Under the pieces are notes generated by a model. It saw only the letters and a program-made list of their open reading frames with translations. It searched no databases and was not told where the DNA came from. A stretch of 64,000 nucleotides of DNA from positions 446,083-510,082 of the forward strand of contig SSNU01000024.1 of the NCBI GenBank assembly GCA_012064415.1, read 5' to 3'. How positions within the stretch are numbered: the first letter of the stretch is position 1; every line of letters starts with the position of its first letter. Position numbers and translations under genes: made by a program. This document shows positions 12,401 through 26,000 of this stretch, in pieces. Source of the stretch: Gyrodactylus bullatarudis. Its lineage: Eukaryota; Platyhelminthes; Monogenea; Gyrodactylidea; Gyrodactylidae.

Positions 12401-15400
12401 CATGAATATTTTGAGAATTTCTATATTTTTTCTCAGATAACTCTGAGAATGGATTTTAACATTAATCTGCTTATTACTAAAATATATCCCGGAATCGTAG
12501 CGTTGATAGTTTAAAAAATTGAGCTGTATCTAGAGGTCAAGCTTGGATATTTGGAACTAGAGCGCTTTATTCAAATTTTAGTATTTTATAATAAGGAAAT
12601 CGTTGAATGTTATGAATAAAATCTGTTTTTATTTAAATTAGGTCTATCGATATTTTAATTAGTTCAAACTTACGGATGATTGCTGGATATTTTAATACAC
12701 TCGTAATTTGAAAATGATTAAAAAAGAAACATCTATAATCTCTTTAGATTTCTGAAACTCACCTATCACAGCTAGAATAAATAAATTCATAAAGAATTTA
12801 ATTGTTTAAAATTATATATATTAATTTTCAAATTCGGTGCTTTCAAAAATTTTCTAAAAGTGCCCTACTGTGTAATTGAAGAGAAAATATAGTAATAATG
12901 AATCTTACTTAGTACATCTAAAATAAACATTTTTCAGGTAATAGTAATTTGAGGTTATAATCTTTTGATTGCAAATTTTTTATTGTTCTTCTTACGCCGA
13001 TCTGGAGAAATATTTGAATACGTATAAATGTTTGGAAATTCACGAAATATATATCAATCTCAATTTATGTGGCTCACGTTTTATGATGAGAGTTTCTAAG
13101 AGGTTTTAGATATTTTGGTTTTAGATGATTTACCTCTTCATATTGCAAGCATGACTGAAGATAAAATTCAAAGTGGTTCAGATTAAATTAACTCACTGAC
13201 AACAGCTATTGTAAAAATTAATATGTGAATCATGGTCGTTCAATCATTATTTGACTTTATAAATATTTTTAAGAGCCAGTTCTTACTTCTGACAGTTTCT
13301 TTTATTATTTTTCCTGAAATATTGAAAAATATCATCATTGGAAATTCAAGTATGAAGACAATTATTCCGATTCAAATTTTGGATCTTACCTGGAACATCT
13401 TTAGAAAATAATATTGATATTTGTGATTCTTAAATCAAACCATTATGAACAGAACAGATTATTCAATAATCTCGAAAAGTTTCTAGGATTTGAAAGAATG
13501 CCATTGAAGTCCTTTCTGAAAAATTTTGCAAATAGCCATCAGAAGACAAGATAGTATTTTAGAGGACAACGTTTTAAACACAATTTTGTTAATAAGTAGA
13601 AATAGGAAGTTTAAACTATCATACTGTTTGGCATCATTGCACATAATTTTTTAATATGAAAAACTCTAATAAATCTCTAAAAATATTCAATATTCAAGAA
13701 CTCAGAGTCTTTCATGAATATTTATTAAATAGGGTAGTTATATCATTCCAACAATAAAAAAAATTATTCATTACCATGCAAGAGCATAAAAGGGTCAAGA
13801 GCACTTACAAGCAGCATCTATTTGGTTGAATAAATAATTTTTAGTTACAAGATACCAGTATATTTAAAACCAAACTCACCCAGTACAACTAATTGAATAT
13901 AATTGAAAATGAATAATTTAAGGTGAGAATTTCTTACGCATATGCTTTATTCCTGAATTGATCAATTTGAGAATGCATATAAATGTTAATATCGTTGAAT
14001 TGGTCTTCAAGAAATTTGACCTAAATATTTTTAAATTAATTTATAGTACTTAAATTTCATGCAGTATGATATCATTTTCTTTGTAAAAACAACTCTAATT
14101 GGTTAATCCAATAGATATATTTATTGAAAAAATATGTATATGATTTATAATAAAGGCTCTATTATTAAATATAAAATTTTGCCCCAGAACTAAAATATAA
14201 CATTTTTCCCTTGTGAGATCACCTAAATATTACATGAGTCACCAAATATGAATATGAAAAAGCATAAAAATTATAATTATTTTAATAACATTATTTAAAC
14301 TCCACCATTTCTCCTTTATTTATTTTATTTTTAATTATTAATAATTAATAAAGTTTTCGAGTTAGCTTCGTTAAATTCCTGATTCTGCAAAATTAATTTC
14401 AAATGATTCTAATTTATAAAAAATGTATAGGTATAATTAAAGAAATGCGAAATATTGAGAATCTGTTATGAGCTAATGTAATTACCAGAAGAACTTCTTC
14501 TATAACTCAAGTATCGTTTTTCATATTGTTATTTTATTGAGTAAATTAGTGTTAGATATTTTCCAAATACAAAATCATTACTGGTGAGCTAGAGAATCAT
14601 TCATTCAGAGCAATCAAGTACAGGAGTTACTGTTTTGTGACATTATTCTTGTTCAATCTTTTGAATGAAGTAATACTATCGAAAATGATTGATATTCCAT
14701 CACTTATCAGATAGGTACTGTTTGTTGAGACATTAATTGTTCTTTACATACAAAATATGAATTATTAGATTCCAAAGACTTGAATTATCCAAAATGTGAG
14801 CATATACAAATAATATAATATCAAAAATATAAGTATAGTATCAGGAATTTTCAAGCATAAAAGTGATTTGATTTTATGTAAAAATTTAAGTTTCCTTCCT
14901 TTCAGCTTGGAATAAGAAAAATCATATATCAAAATCAAATATCATATTTTCGAAAAGATGTCTTGAAGTTGGTCTTGACTCACTCATAATGTCTATATTG
15001 TGTAGATTTTATATTTTATAAAATGTTAATGAATTTTACAGATTACATTGATTACTGAAATATTCGACTCACTGATAGAGATCCAAGCTAGATAAAAATA
15101 TTTTATCAGCTCATGAAGACAAAAGTTTTTATCAGGCAGTTATAAGCTGAAAATATGCGAATAATTAGGTTTAGCAAAAGTAATTCTTACTATAGGTATC
15201 TAAATAAATATTTACATATTATTTTTGCTATTAAGAAAATATAAATATCAAATATCAATGTGAAAAAACGTAACTTACTCCATTTTTCTAGTCCTTAAAG
15301 AAAATTCATGAAGAGAATGATTCATCAAATTTTGTAACGAAATAGTGTCATATTAAGGTCGAATTACATATCACTCATATTTCTATAGGAAACAAGATAT

Positions 15401-16313
15401 GAGTTAGTTTGTCATTGGAGCGAGAAATTGTATTTCAGCTTACCTACTAGATAAAAAAAACATATTATTATATCACTTTTAGATAGAAGTTTTTAATTTA
15501 TTCAGATATCCCTAAGTCAACAACTTACTATTTATTCCTTATCAAAATAAATATATTCATTTTTCCTTCTAATTTTGTTTTATATACTAATATCCTTTAA
15601 TTTTTATATTGATAAATAGTGCAGTAATATTCAACTTACTCGCATATCCTTTTGTTAAATAATATGTATGAGCAGGAATACCGAAATTTATTCTCACCAT
15701 TTCAAGCTGATTTTGAAGACAAGAAATCCAATTCTGTTAGTAAAATTTAACATACATGGATTCTCTGATATTGGAATAAAAAATATCTAAATTTTATTAA
15801 ATTCAAACCAACAAATCATTTCTGTAGAGGGAGGGACGATGAGAGAAATAATTTCAAGAAACCAACAGAGTTCTCCTGTTAATATTTCAATAAAAAAAGT
15901 TTAACTTTATTTTACCTATCAAGAACGCTACAAAAGGAAGTTCAAAAGAATTTTCGTTCTTACTATGTCATTTGGAAAGGTCCCTTGAAAGATTCTTACT
16001 ATTTTGGAAAAGTTATAAATAAATTTTGTTTTTATTTCAAATTATATTTGCTTTGTTAAATATATTATTCAAACGAACAGAGCATTTTAATATTTGGAAA
16101 TAATCAAGATAGCACTCACATTGCTCCTATAGTTTTATTTATATTATTAATGTAATCAATTGTATAACTTGCTTCGATATATGTCTTAGAGAAATTTAAA
16201 ATGTTAAAACCTGATAATTCAAATACTGAAATATGTTTAATAAATTTTAAAAAATTGGACGATTGAGTTTAATATTTTATACTCAAACTCACCGATTACT
16301 TGAATACGAGCTC
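9441..16313 (-). CDS. Gene A, 5' part: about 42 micro-exons encoding a Cys-rich protein of unknown function
   Basis: Exon starts (length): 9441(18), 9594(18), 9991(15), 10358(6), 10454(9), 10562(9), 10698(6), 10786(9), 11202(9), 11356(15), 11452(12), 11539(9), 11635(12), 11724(12), 11819(9), 11943(9), 11999(6), 12050(9), 12674(9), 12763(9), 12909(9), 12996(6), 13078(18), 13134(21), 13197(9), 13287(12 or 27), 13390(9), 13809(9), 13880(9), 13938(15), 14984(9), 15073(15), 15191(9), 15279(15), 15444(3), 15529(9), 15640(9), 15698(9), 15756(9), 15916(12), 16120(7), 16293(18, 21 or 24). The spliced reading is open throughout. It gives an N-terminal ILKWICENKY, then YLDLYQHY, then a Cys-rich domain, then KLELVIKNFY and IHLLCIC, joining the 3' tail block. 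The 7-nt exon has a phase-1 intron upstream and phase-2 downstream, as does its counterpart in gene B, so it is near the gene's start. Start codon and promoter not found. A secreted or zinc-binding role is possible but unproven. Confidence 0.72.
11050..11135 (-). mobile_element. Short Penelope-type 3' tail remnant
   Basis: On the minus strand this reads CCGGGGTAGAGTCTGAAGAT and continues GAAATATAACGTTTATC. It matches 54819-54851 downstream of a Penelope-like endonuclease fragment. No coding sequence is left. Confidence 0.4.
12050..13952 (-). other. Cys-rich domain of gene A (exons 12050 to 13938)
   Basis: Twelve or more 6-27 nt exons spell ACTGCCLCSR, then NCQNCCHHACN, ACTNCDSNHPCCY and KLELVIK. 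Fourteen cysteines and several histidines are conserved with genes B and C while the spacer residues vary. Four separate 9-nt exons (12050, 13197, 13809 and their counterparts) each encode a Cys-Cys pair. The spacing C-x-G-C-C-x-C, then C-x-N-C-C-H-[HY]-A-C, then C-x-x-C, then P-C-C-Y resembles a disulfide-rich or metal-binding fold, but I do not recognise the family. Confidence 0.7.
15444..15446 (-). other. 3-nt micro-exon of gene A
   Basis: The plus strand reads CTTAC, then CTA, then CTAGATAAAAAAAAC: a consensus donor complement, three bases, and an acceptor with a strong pyrimidine tract on the minus strand. The same arrangement occurs at the same ordinal position in gene B (28855-28857, CCG) and gene C (35368-35370, GCA). 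The exon contributes one base to the preceding split codon and two to the next. Confidence 0.6.
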
Positions 16314-17051
16314 CTTCTATAAATACAAATCTATTTAAATTTAAGTAAAATAAATACTTCTTTTTGAAATGATTTCAATGATACCAACTTGCAATATTTT
16401 TATACTTAAGCGTTGAGAACCCACTCCAAACGAGAGCACAAAGATTATCAGTGTACCGTACGATCTATGAACTTTATGTTTTAAATTACCCTATTTTCTC
16501 TGAAACGTTTAGATTCCTTTTAGATTTAGTGACTACTTCAAAATATGAGTATGAACATATTTAGCCTTATCAGGGTATAGATACTTGGATCTCTCTCAAC
16601 AACTAAGTTGGACAGAAAAAAATATTCGATGGTGAGGTAAATTAATTTTATTTGAGGGTTAAATAAGCAAATGTCCAGCAAAAGGCTATTGGATGAGTTT
16701 ATCGGAGTATCTAATCAATGTATGGCAAACTGTGATTATTTCTTTGATTTAATAAATAAATTTTATTAATTGATATGAATTTTTATATAAACTAACTACT
16801 TGTAAGGCATAGATAGCATATTCTGGGGGTTGCGCTATCGTATTGTGGCCCGACTACCTGATCGTACTTTGAAGTATTAACAATTAAAAAATGTAAGAGG
16901 AGATGCTTATTGCACAAATCGCACTGTATTTTATAGACAAAGTGGAAAAAAATACCAAAAATTTAACTAATTTTGGAAAAAAAATCTTGAGTAATGAGCA
17001 AAAGATTTTTTTATCAAAAATTAATAACGAAGTAATTTTAATATGGCTCAC
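16314..17051. other. Probable gene B/gene A intergenic interval
   Basis: No exon with consensus borders and correct length was found. If genes A and B are separate, this holds the gene B 3' end and the gene A promoter and first exon(s). Reading straight through from gene B exon 17052 into 16293 and 16120 in phase 2 shifts the frame and gives a stop, which supports a gene boundary here. A slightly GC-richer stretch at 16815-16870 is unexplained. Confidence 0.4.
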
Positions 17052-20000
17052 TCAGTGCTTTTAGTATTTTCAATAATAATGATTTCGATTTAAACAATCT
17101 TACCCTGGGTTGTAACTAGGGATCGATGAATATGTTTCAATTGAATTTGGAGTAAACCTACTCTGAGCTAATCATCTAGTTAAATAAGGCATCGTCATGA
17201 ATAATTACAAAGTAGAATTTTAACAAAGTTTTTAGACAATTAACCTACTAGCGAAGTGTGGTCACTGTTAATTACTATATCATTATGAACTCTCACTTGA
17301 TGGATATTATCTTCTCACACCAAGAGGTTTGAATTCGGATAAGTGTCAATTCCATAAGAGAGTCCAATAGTATTCAATTCACGGTGCCAGATGTAGACGC
17401 GTTTCGTCCTTATTAAGACTTGTCAGTACACAATAGCCAGGATTCGAACCCGAGTCTTTAACGTTGTGAGGCAACACTTATAACGCTCACAACGGGTTCG
17501 AATCCTGGCTATTGTGTACTGACAAGTCCTAATAAGGACGAAACGCGTCTACATCTGGCACCGTGAATTGAATACTATTGGACTCTCTTATGGAATTGAC
17601 ACTTATCCGAATTCAAACCTCTTGGTGTGAGAAGATAATATCCATCAAGTGAGAGTTCATAATGATATAGTAATTAACAGTGACCACACTTCGCTAGTAG
17701 ATTAACTGTCTAAAGGCATCATTATGTTTTTTAAATTTTATTCAATAATTCAAAAATTAGTTAGGGGAGTTAGACTTACTTTATGCTAAAAGAGTAACAG
17801 TATTGTCATTAATTTTCAGTATTTTAGATTAATTTTTTTTATCAAGTAAATTGAACTCACACTTCTAGAATGAAATTTTAGTTAATTTAAGTTTAAGAAA
17901 ATATAATGATGATCAATTTAGATCAAAAAATATCAAATTACTTCATTTGATCCCACCTAAAAATCCACGAATTAAAATCTGAGAATTATTAGAAAAGTAA
18001 TTATTATTGAGCTTATTTTATTCATAATGAAGATTATTTATGATTAAATTCTAGAGAATGCAATAGAAATACATACAGTGATGTTGATCTAATAACAAGA
18101 AAACCAATAAATCTTTCTCATTGAAATGGAAAAATACTTTGATGATACTTGAAGAACTAAAACAAACGTACGGTTTCTTGACTTTATGCCTTAAATATAA
18201 AATCAACTTTGAAATTTTGTTTTATTATATTCTAATGAATAATTCAATATTTATAATCTACTCACGGGGTCAAAACACTATTTGGATCAGGTATGAATTT
18301 GAATATTAATTAATCAGGATGATAATGTACATGTTCATTTTATATCATTTTAAAATATCGAGGATTATTTAATTTATGACCTTAATTAGAGAACAAACCT
18401 TTTAGTTTCTTTTAATCTAGAAAACAACCTAATTTAAAAAGTTATAACTTTTCTCATAAATATTACTGGAAATGTGTTCAGTAAACTGTGATAAAACTAA
18501 AGAATATTTTAAATTCGAATTTGAATAAAATAAATGAAAGAGGGCGTTGTATGCATTGACATATCTCAAGTGAAAAGTTGGATGTAAGCAGGCAGTAGTC
18601 GATCAAGTTCAGAATAATCATCAATTTTAGAATCTTAAGATAATGATTATCACTGCTTCATTTCAACTTTTTATGAAATTAAAAAGTTTTCACATTTTTA
18701 CTTGTCCCCTGCCTCTTCAATTATATGGATTATTAAGGTTTATCGAGAAAGTAATATTTATAATCAAATATTAATTAATTTTGTACTTAATTTCATAAAA
18801 CCCCAAACTAACTCTTTTGAATCTCTTCTATTGATAGAAAATATGAAGTATTGAAAACATGGATTTATATTTAAAAGCTATATATATATATCAACTACAA
18901 TAACACCAAGAAAATATATTTGGAATACGCGCTCTACTCATTATTTTATTATTATCATTATTTATTTTTAAATTTATTTTTCATCCAAATACCTAAAAGA
19001 ATCCTAGAATAAATAGTCACGATTATTCAAATCTTCCAAACACTGATTTTCAAATTGAAACTCGAGATCAAAATGAAATTAGTTAGAAGCTGCCGATAAT
19101 CAAGAAAATCTAATTTAATGCGATTCGTCATCAGAATGTATAAGAAGTTACCAGATTGAAAACAGAAATGATTTAAATTTCGCTCCCTCGCCACATAGAG
19201 AGCACCAGAATGAACTAATGGAAGTGCTCAAACTAATGCATTGTAGTATTTACGTGTTTACAACTAAAATATATGCTCGTTTTCTCAAACCTTCCTTAGG
19301 AGTTTAGAAACCAGCAATGATAATTTGATGAAGTTCGACAATATCATTGTTCAATTCAAAAAATTAATTTTGGTTGTATTTATATTATTTTTTAAATCGA
19401 AAACCTGAGTTATAATTAGTTTTTTGTGATTTCAATCATATTTCTAACTTTTCAGGATTGTATCTATATGAAAAATATGTTCAGTTGATTAAATATGATT
19501 AAAATATCTATTGAAACTTTAACGCACTGACAACTTAATTAAATATCGAATTGATGATTTGAGAAAAAAACTCGGACTTACCGGCATCTTTTGGAAATAA
19601 AATTATATTTTTTTTCTCAATTGAAATATTTTATCCGTTATACGATCAGATTATTTAATTGTAATATTTACAAATTTATATTTTCTTACTCCTTCTTGCT
19701 AGATATTTATGTAATATGTATCCATGATGAATAAAAATAATGCAGCTTAAAGATAAGATAAAGCTTACCTTTTACATCTGAATAGATATCATGATATATT
19801 CTTCTATTAATTTCACTAAATAGATTATGAAAAAATTTTAAAGCAATGCATTATCGAAGTTAATAGCTTTTATAACATAATAATTATTGATAACTTACAT
19901 ACATCTACATTTAAAAGAGATTCTATAACAGGTGTTTTATTATATCTCAAAGGTTTAACTTCAAAATAAGATTAATTAATCAAGATCAAAAATGATTGGA

Positions 20001-23000
20001 ATTTCAAAGGAATCTTAACTCGAAAGAGGAAAAAATTAACAAAAGACTATATAAACTATTTAAAAGCTGCAAATATTCAGAAAACAAAAATAATTTGAAG
20101 CTAATTTTAAAGTGGCTTGAAGTTTTATATATTTTTGAGTTCGTTTCTGAGGTTTTATTTTTGGAAAATAAATTCCTTTGGATTTACTATTTACAGTTAA
20201 TTACACACATGATGGCTCACATGATGAATATTCTTCTCCTCATATTTATATTTATACCTCTCTGCTCTCTTTCGGTAGACCAATAGAATTAGAGAAACAC
20301 ATTAACCAATCAGAATTAAGCTTCATTTCATCTAAGATTCAATCATTTTCCACTTTCTATCTCTAACTTCAACTCAAACTTTTACCTAACTGAACTAAAG
20401 AAAAAATTTCAATTTATCTTCAAATTTTTATTCATTGTATTCAAAAATATCATCAATTTTATTCTTCTCAATTTTCTGCCATAGAGAAGTTTTTCTCAAT
20501 TTATCAAGAAGTCCATTCTTCTTCTCCGCCTTTAAATAATCATGCAAAAATGATATTTCTTGATTCAGGTTTAAAGAATTTTCAACATTAGGCTTGTCGA
20601 TAAATTTCACTCTACAGAAGCAATTTTTGATGGTACTGGGATCGACATTATTCCAGGCTTCTTTCGCAATATAAAGACATTCTTTCAAATTTAAATTTAT
20701 TTTAATTTCATGGAGTTTGAAGCCCCTTGATAATCTGACCTCCTCAAGAAGACGATATGCGCATTTAAACGATCGAATTATACCTGCATCTATGGGTTGG
20801 CAGACTGAAGTAAAATTTGGAGGTAAAAACTGCAACTGTATAAATTAGTGATGAATGAGTTTTGAAATCATGAAAAATGCAAAAAACTTACTTTGATGTT
20901 AGTCAAAGTTATATTGACTGCATGGCTAGGAGCATTATCTACAAAGAGAATTATTTTCTTACCAGAAGCCCTCAATTCTGAGTCCCAATCAAAGAGATCT
21001 TTTGCAAATATTTCCCTTGTCATCCAGCCTTTCTTTGAAGATTCGTAATTAAGAAATGTTCTGTCATTATCGTTAAAACATCGGGGCTTCTTGGATGAAT
21101 GGATGATTTGGAAGGGTCTTTTCTCCCCAGCTGCATTAACACAGAAAACCATAGTTACTCTATCCTTGAGATCTTTGTAGCCATGAGGATTTTTATTCTT
21201 CTTCACCAAAACTTTTCTTTTTATTATATAAATGAACAAAGCTGTCTCATCAAGGTTGTAAATTTCGTCTGGTGCATAATCAGATAGAATTATTGTCAAA
21301 TCTCGGAAGAAATCTTCCAATAATTCATGAGGAACACTTTGAGCTTCTCCTACAGGCTATTAAACAATGATTAAAATTTTGTTATTTAAATTAATTAAAC
21401 CTACTCTTCTAAAGGTTAAATTGTTTCTTTGACAAATTTTCGGTCATATCCATTGCATTGGCAACTGCGAACGCAAGCTCTCCTTAAGCTCTCGCATTCC
21501 AACTAATTGATTGTCAGTAAGGATTTCTTCAATTTTTTCCATAAGAATTTCTTCAAAAACAGTGGAATGGTCTTCATTACGTGTTGAGTTGAGATCTATT
21601 TTAGATGTATCAAGTTTCTCTGATAAATATCTCTTGATGCTCTGTTTGCTTTTGAGACATGCCTTGGATATAGTATCAATATTGAAGCCATCTTGATAAC
21701 GTCTTATCACTTCGAGTCGATACTGAATTGGAAAATGTTTCGTTTTAATTGAAGGAAATCCCAAATGTAGGACTGATTGATCAATTTGAGTGATGAAAAG
21801 CTGTTTCAAAATAAAATCTAGAATTTTTGCATCTTTGTAATTGCTGTGAACCTTGAGACTTGTAATGGCTTTTGAACATAACGAATAGACGCTTGCACGA
21901 AGAGCTTGGTCAATTTTATTTATGTGATTGAAATCAATATTTGTGATATCTTTCCTGTTAAGAAAGTGTTTTGAGTTTTGACAAATCGCCTTAACAAAAT
22001 TTCTGCTTTTGATGAATTTTATCTCTTGCTGAGTTCTGTTCAATTGTTTATAAGTATAAACTTGGAATTTCTTGAAGTCAAATGTCAATTTAGTAATATG
22101 GTCGATATAAATTGAGTCTTCTCTGATAAATAAAAGACAATTTTGATGTAAATCTGAATCAAATTCTTTAAAAAATTTGATAATTTAAAGGCTTATTGAT
22201 TCCTTGACCTGAACTCTAACCTGTTTGCTAAATGACCCTGATTTGAGGCTCTTGCTTTTTATAATTAGAAATTTTGCGTCATCTTGCACGAAATTCTGAA
22301 TCTTGATGCATGTGATAAACTTCTTCTTAAAAAAAATGTTGAATGTGTTAATATGTAGCATTGAGAACTGCTTTCTATTTTTTCATCGATTTTGTAGTGC
22401 AAATTTATAGTCCTGTCAAGTTTAATTTTTCTGGCTAAAATCTTGAAAAGAGAAATTAGAGAAAATCTTACATTGCGCTCCTTGATTTTTTCAGCTTTCA
22501 TGATATTATTGAGATATTTGGGCTAAATACCAGTTTAGGGGCACCTGGTTTTTATTTAGTTTTTATGTGATTACTTATAAGTATATACATTACTATATTA
22601 AAATATTTCATACTAATGTATATTCTACTAACACTATAAGATATTAAACTTATATTAAACACTTATTAAACTATATTGATTCACTAAAGAGGAAAATATT
22701 GGATTTAATGGGTAAATATTTATTGAACTCTATAAATCTCCGAAATAGCATTGATTGTTGCTTCAAAGATATTATTATGATTATTTCTTCTGAAAATATA
22801 CATCATTAAATAGCTGTCCAATAAATTTTTTCGTTTATTTGTCACTTTTCTACCATCCCTTTTAGCAGCTCCCCAGATAGCTTCAATGCGATTCGTATGA
22901 TCACCAGTGTTATTGACGAACTCATACTTATGGCACACTGTTCGATGCTCATAACCTTCCTGGTTGAGCTTCTTGTATGATTTGTGCTCATCAGAAATAA

Positions 23001-26000
23001 TGATCGAGCCAGGCAAAATCTTCTCTTTGATTATTCTAAGAAGCGTGGTCTTTTTACGGTCTGGAACAGTCTGCATGAAAACTTTTCCTTCTTCGTCAAC
23101 TCCACCAAAAACCCATATGTTTGAATTGGCAAGAATATGGCCTCGATGATATTTTCGATGAACAAAAGAGGATTCATCTATCTGTACCTTCATTCCTTTA
23201 CCACCAATCTTGATATTAACGCGATTGATGAACTCGCAGAAAATATCTCGAACGAAATTAGTCCAGTCAACTGCAGTAGTCTTGCTAATATCTAGCTCAG
23301 CTGTGATGTTAGAAAGATCATCAGCCTTGTAGCATACCAGACGAATAATTGAAAGTATTTTCCAGATTGGCAGATGAGACTTTGCGAAGAATGTACCTTT
23401 TGGATGAATAAATTATTTCTTACCATCTCTTATAGATTTTCGTTTCTTACATAATAGGCAGCGGAATACATAACCATCAAGACAAGATGAATACAGGCCA
23501 AGATACATTTCCCATTACAATCATCATGGTTAGCATGTAATGGTATTAGTTTTAGGCGTTGGCACATCTCAACTAAACCTTTCTTGTCATTTCTGGCAAT
23601 GGCTAACATGTTAGCTGTTAGCTTTTCTACATTAGTAAGATTAATATCTTGTATGGATAGCATGTTGCATTAATTATAGTTAGCGGTTTTTGCTTATATT
23701 AAAAATAAATCTTATATTTTAAATAAATGTTGTTAATATTGGTTGGTATTATAAATTATTTTGTATATTTTGGAAATTTTACTGATTTTGGATTTATCTG
23801 CTTTCAATCTTGAGTAGTGAGTATTGAATAGATTTTATGAATAAAAATACCTTTTATTTTGTATTTTACGATCATAGACTACTTATCAATAGTATCACTG
23901 CAAGTAAATAGTTGATGCCTCTAAACTAGTATTCAGCCGATATTTGTGACCAATTTTTATGTAAGACATGTTGAGATCATTCTTGCAATTCGTACTGATA
24001 TCGGTCAAGTACTTTTTAGAAATTTCGATGCCTTCTGCTTGCTTCGTATCAAGACATTCTGAGATTTTCTGGCGAAGTAATTGAAAACGAGATATCTTTG
24101 GTGTAGTATTTACTTCACTTTCAATAATTCTTTTAATTGTCAGTGGGGTTACTTTAAAGATCTTGGCTAAATAGCGAGTAGAATTAGTTTTCGAAAGCTT
24201 CTTTATTTCCAATCGTTCTTGAGGAGTAAGTTGTTTCTTCATGATGATAAGAATTAGTGCTGACCAAAAAATCCATCTAAACAGATTAACGAAAAACTCA
24301 TTCTGATTGGTCAAATACAAACCTCAACGTGTCTTGACGAAAACACACAAATGCAGTCAAGTTTTTGATTTTCTCCCTTACATGCTAAACTAAATTTTGA
24401 AGCTATGCAACAAGACCCCTCATTCATTTCGAAAATTAATGATTATTACAAGCTCACTAATGTTTATGAAAATTAATTATTATCAATGCATGTTGGGAAA
24501 ATCTTTAGCTCTAAACGTGACAAAGAGGGGTCTTCACCCATGGTGTTGTCAAAGATAGAAAGAACTAATGATGCAATGTCTAATCATTGAATACTATTCA
24601 ATGAATAGTAATTACAATGTATTATTTATTCAAATGATGTTGATGTGTGATTCACTGAATAGGCTTATTAGTTTTTTAAAGTTTCAAATGGAGTTCATTT
24701 CATTCCAAACCGAACTGAATACCAAAATTAAAATGTTATCAATTTCTTTTTTTAACTGAAACATTATATTGAAATTAATTGGAAAGGATACATCAAAATA
24801 GTGAATTATTAATTCAAGGTGATTAAAGGTTTTGAATGACAAATTGAAATTTTTTCTTTAGTTAAGTTTGGTAAAACCTGAATCAAGAAATATAATTGTT
24901 GCATGATTATTTAAAGGCGGAGAAGAAGAATGGACTTCTTGATAAATTGAGAAAAACTTCTCTATGGCAGAAAATTGAGAAGAATAAAATTGATGATATT
25001 TTTGAATTGAGTTAGTTAAAGTTAGGTAAAAGTTTGAGTTGAAGTTAGAGATAGAAAGTGGAAAATGATTGAATCTTAGATAAGAAATGAAGCTTAATTC
25101 TGATTGGTTAATGTGTTTCTCTAATTCTATTGGTCTACCGAAAGAGAGCAGAGAAGTATAAATATAAATATGAGGAGAAGAATATTCATCATGTGAGCCA
25201 TCATGTGTGTAATTAACTGTAAATAGCCCACTTTGAAAATAGAAATGAATTCTCTATGGATACTCACAATAGATGTCTAGTTGAATTTACTCAGATAATT
25301 TTAGTTATTATTAGCTTACATGAATTTTCTATTTTCAGCATATTAAAATTAGATAAAATTCAGTATTATTATTCATCATTTTCAAAGTTCGTTTTCATCT
25401 CAAACATACTCATGTGACCTTGAATAGATGGTGAAAATAATATTTAGAGCAAATTTCTAATTAAAGAACAAATATTCATTCAGATCACAATTCAATTATC
25501 AAGGTTATTCTGATATCTTGATGATAAAGCCCAGGAATTGAATTTAAGAAAACCTAGTGAAATATATAATTTTTCAATAAATTTTTTACTTAATAGTTAT
25601 ACTCTCACGTGAAGATTTGGAAAAAATCATGAAACAAGGACTCACAGCAAAAGATGCGGACTGAAAAGAAAAATTAAAAAAAAATTGTGTTTGAGTTTCA
25701 AAAATAAATGATACTCACTATCTAGACAAACTTTAGATATATTTAATATAAGATACATATATTTTAGAGAAGGCAAAAATGGGATTTTTGAAAAATTTTC
25801 ATTTTGATTTTCAATAATGTATTTTTCTCGATTACAAAATTAATTTTTGATCAAGGCATTGAACATTTTTCGTGGAAAATAAAATTTTGGAGGTTGCTGA
25901 CTAGAAGTCATGCTAGTTTTATGAACGAACGAAAGTTGATTGGTGAATAAAGCTTTATTTTCGTCGGTTCTCTTCTGACCAAACACCTACTTAATATATT

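Larger units (their letters stand above)
20428..24242 (-). pseudogene. Broken pogo-type transposase (interrupted by Merlin, frameshifted)
   Basis: Pieces in coding order: an N-terminal helix-turn-helix part starting MKKQLTPQERLEIKKL (24242 downward), cut by Merlin; 22088-21444 with a second DNA-binding region (FPIQYRLEVIRRYQDGF); 21320-20892 with NLDETA (first catalytic Asp) and FVDNAPSHA (second Asp); and 20835-20428 with LPPNFTSVCQPIDAG (third Asp). A 56-nt GT-AG intron (20836-20891) separates the last two. Around 21450-21490 the continuation ELAFAVANAMDMTENLS is in another frame, so the gene is frameshifted. The D/D/D arrangement is that of the pogo/Tigger group. Confidence 0.8.
20194..25219 (-). 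mobile_element. pogo-type DNA transposon with long inverted repeats, inserted in a gene B intron
   Basis: The ends are CAGTTAATTACACACATGAT and its inverse, each flanked by TA (20192-20193, 25220-25221). Inverted repeats of about 340-370 bp include the 3' end of the transposase coding sequence, so the right arm (24890-25010) repeats the codons for NGLLDKLRKTSLWQKIEKNK. The arms carry paired CCAAT motifs and a TATA-like stretch. Gene B exons 19899 and 25268 are the nearest on each side. A Merlin element is nested inside. Confidence 0.88.

Noticed and set aside
17440..17505. tRNA genes suggested by GGTTCGAATCC
   Set aside because: Only a B box is present; no acceptor stem, D arm or anticodon arm can be folded. 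Better explained as a SINE-like promoter remnant.
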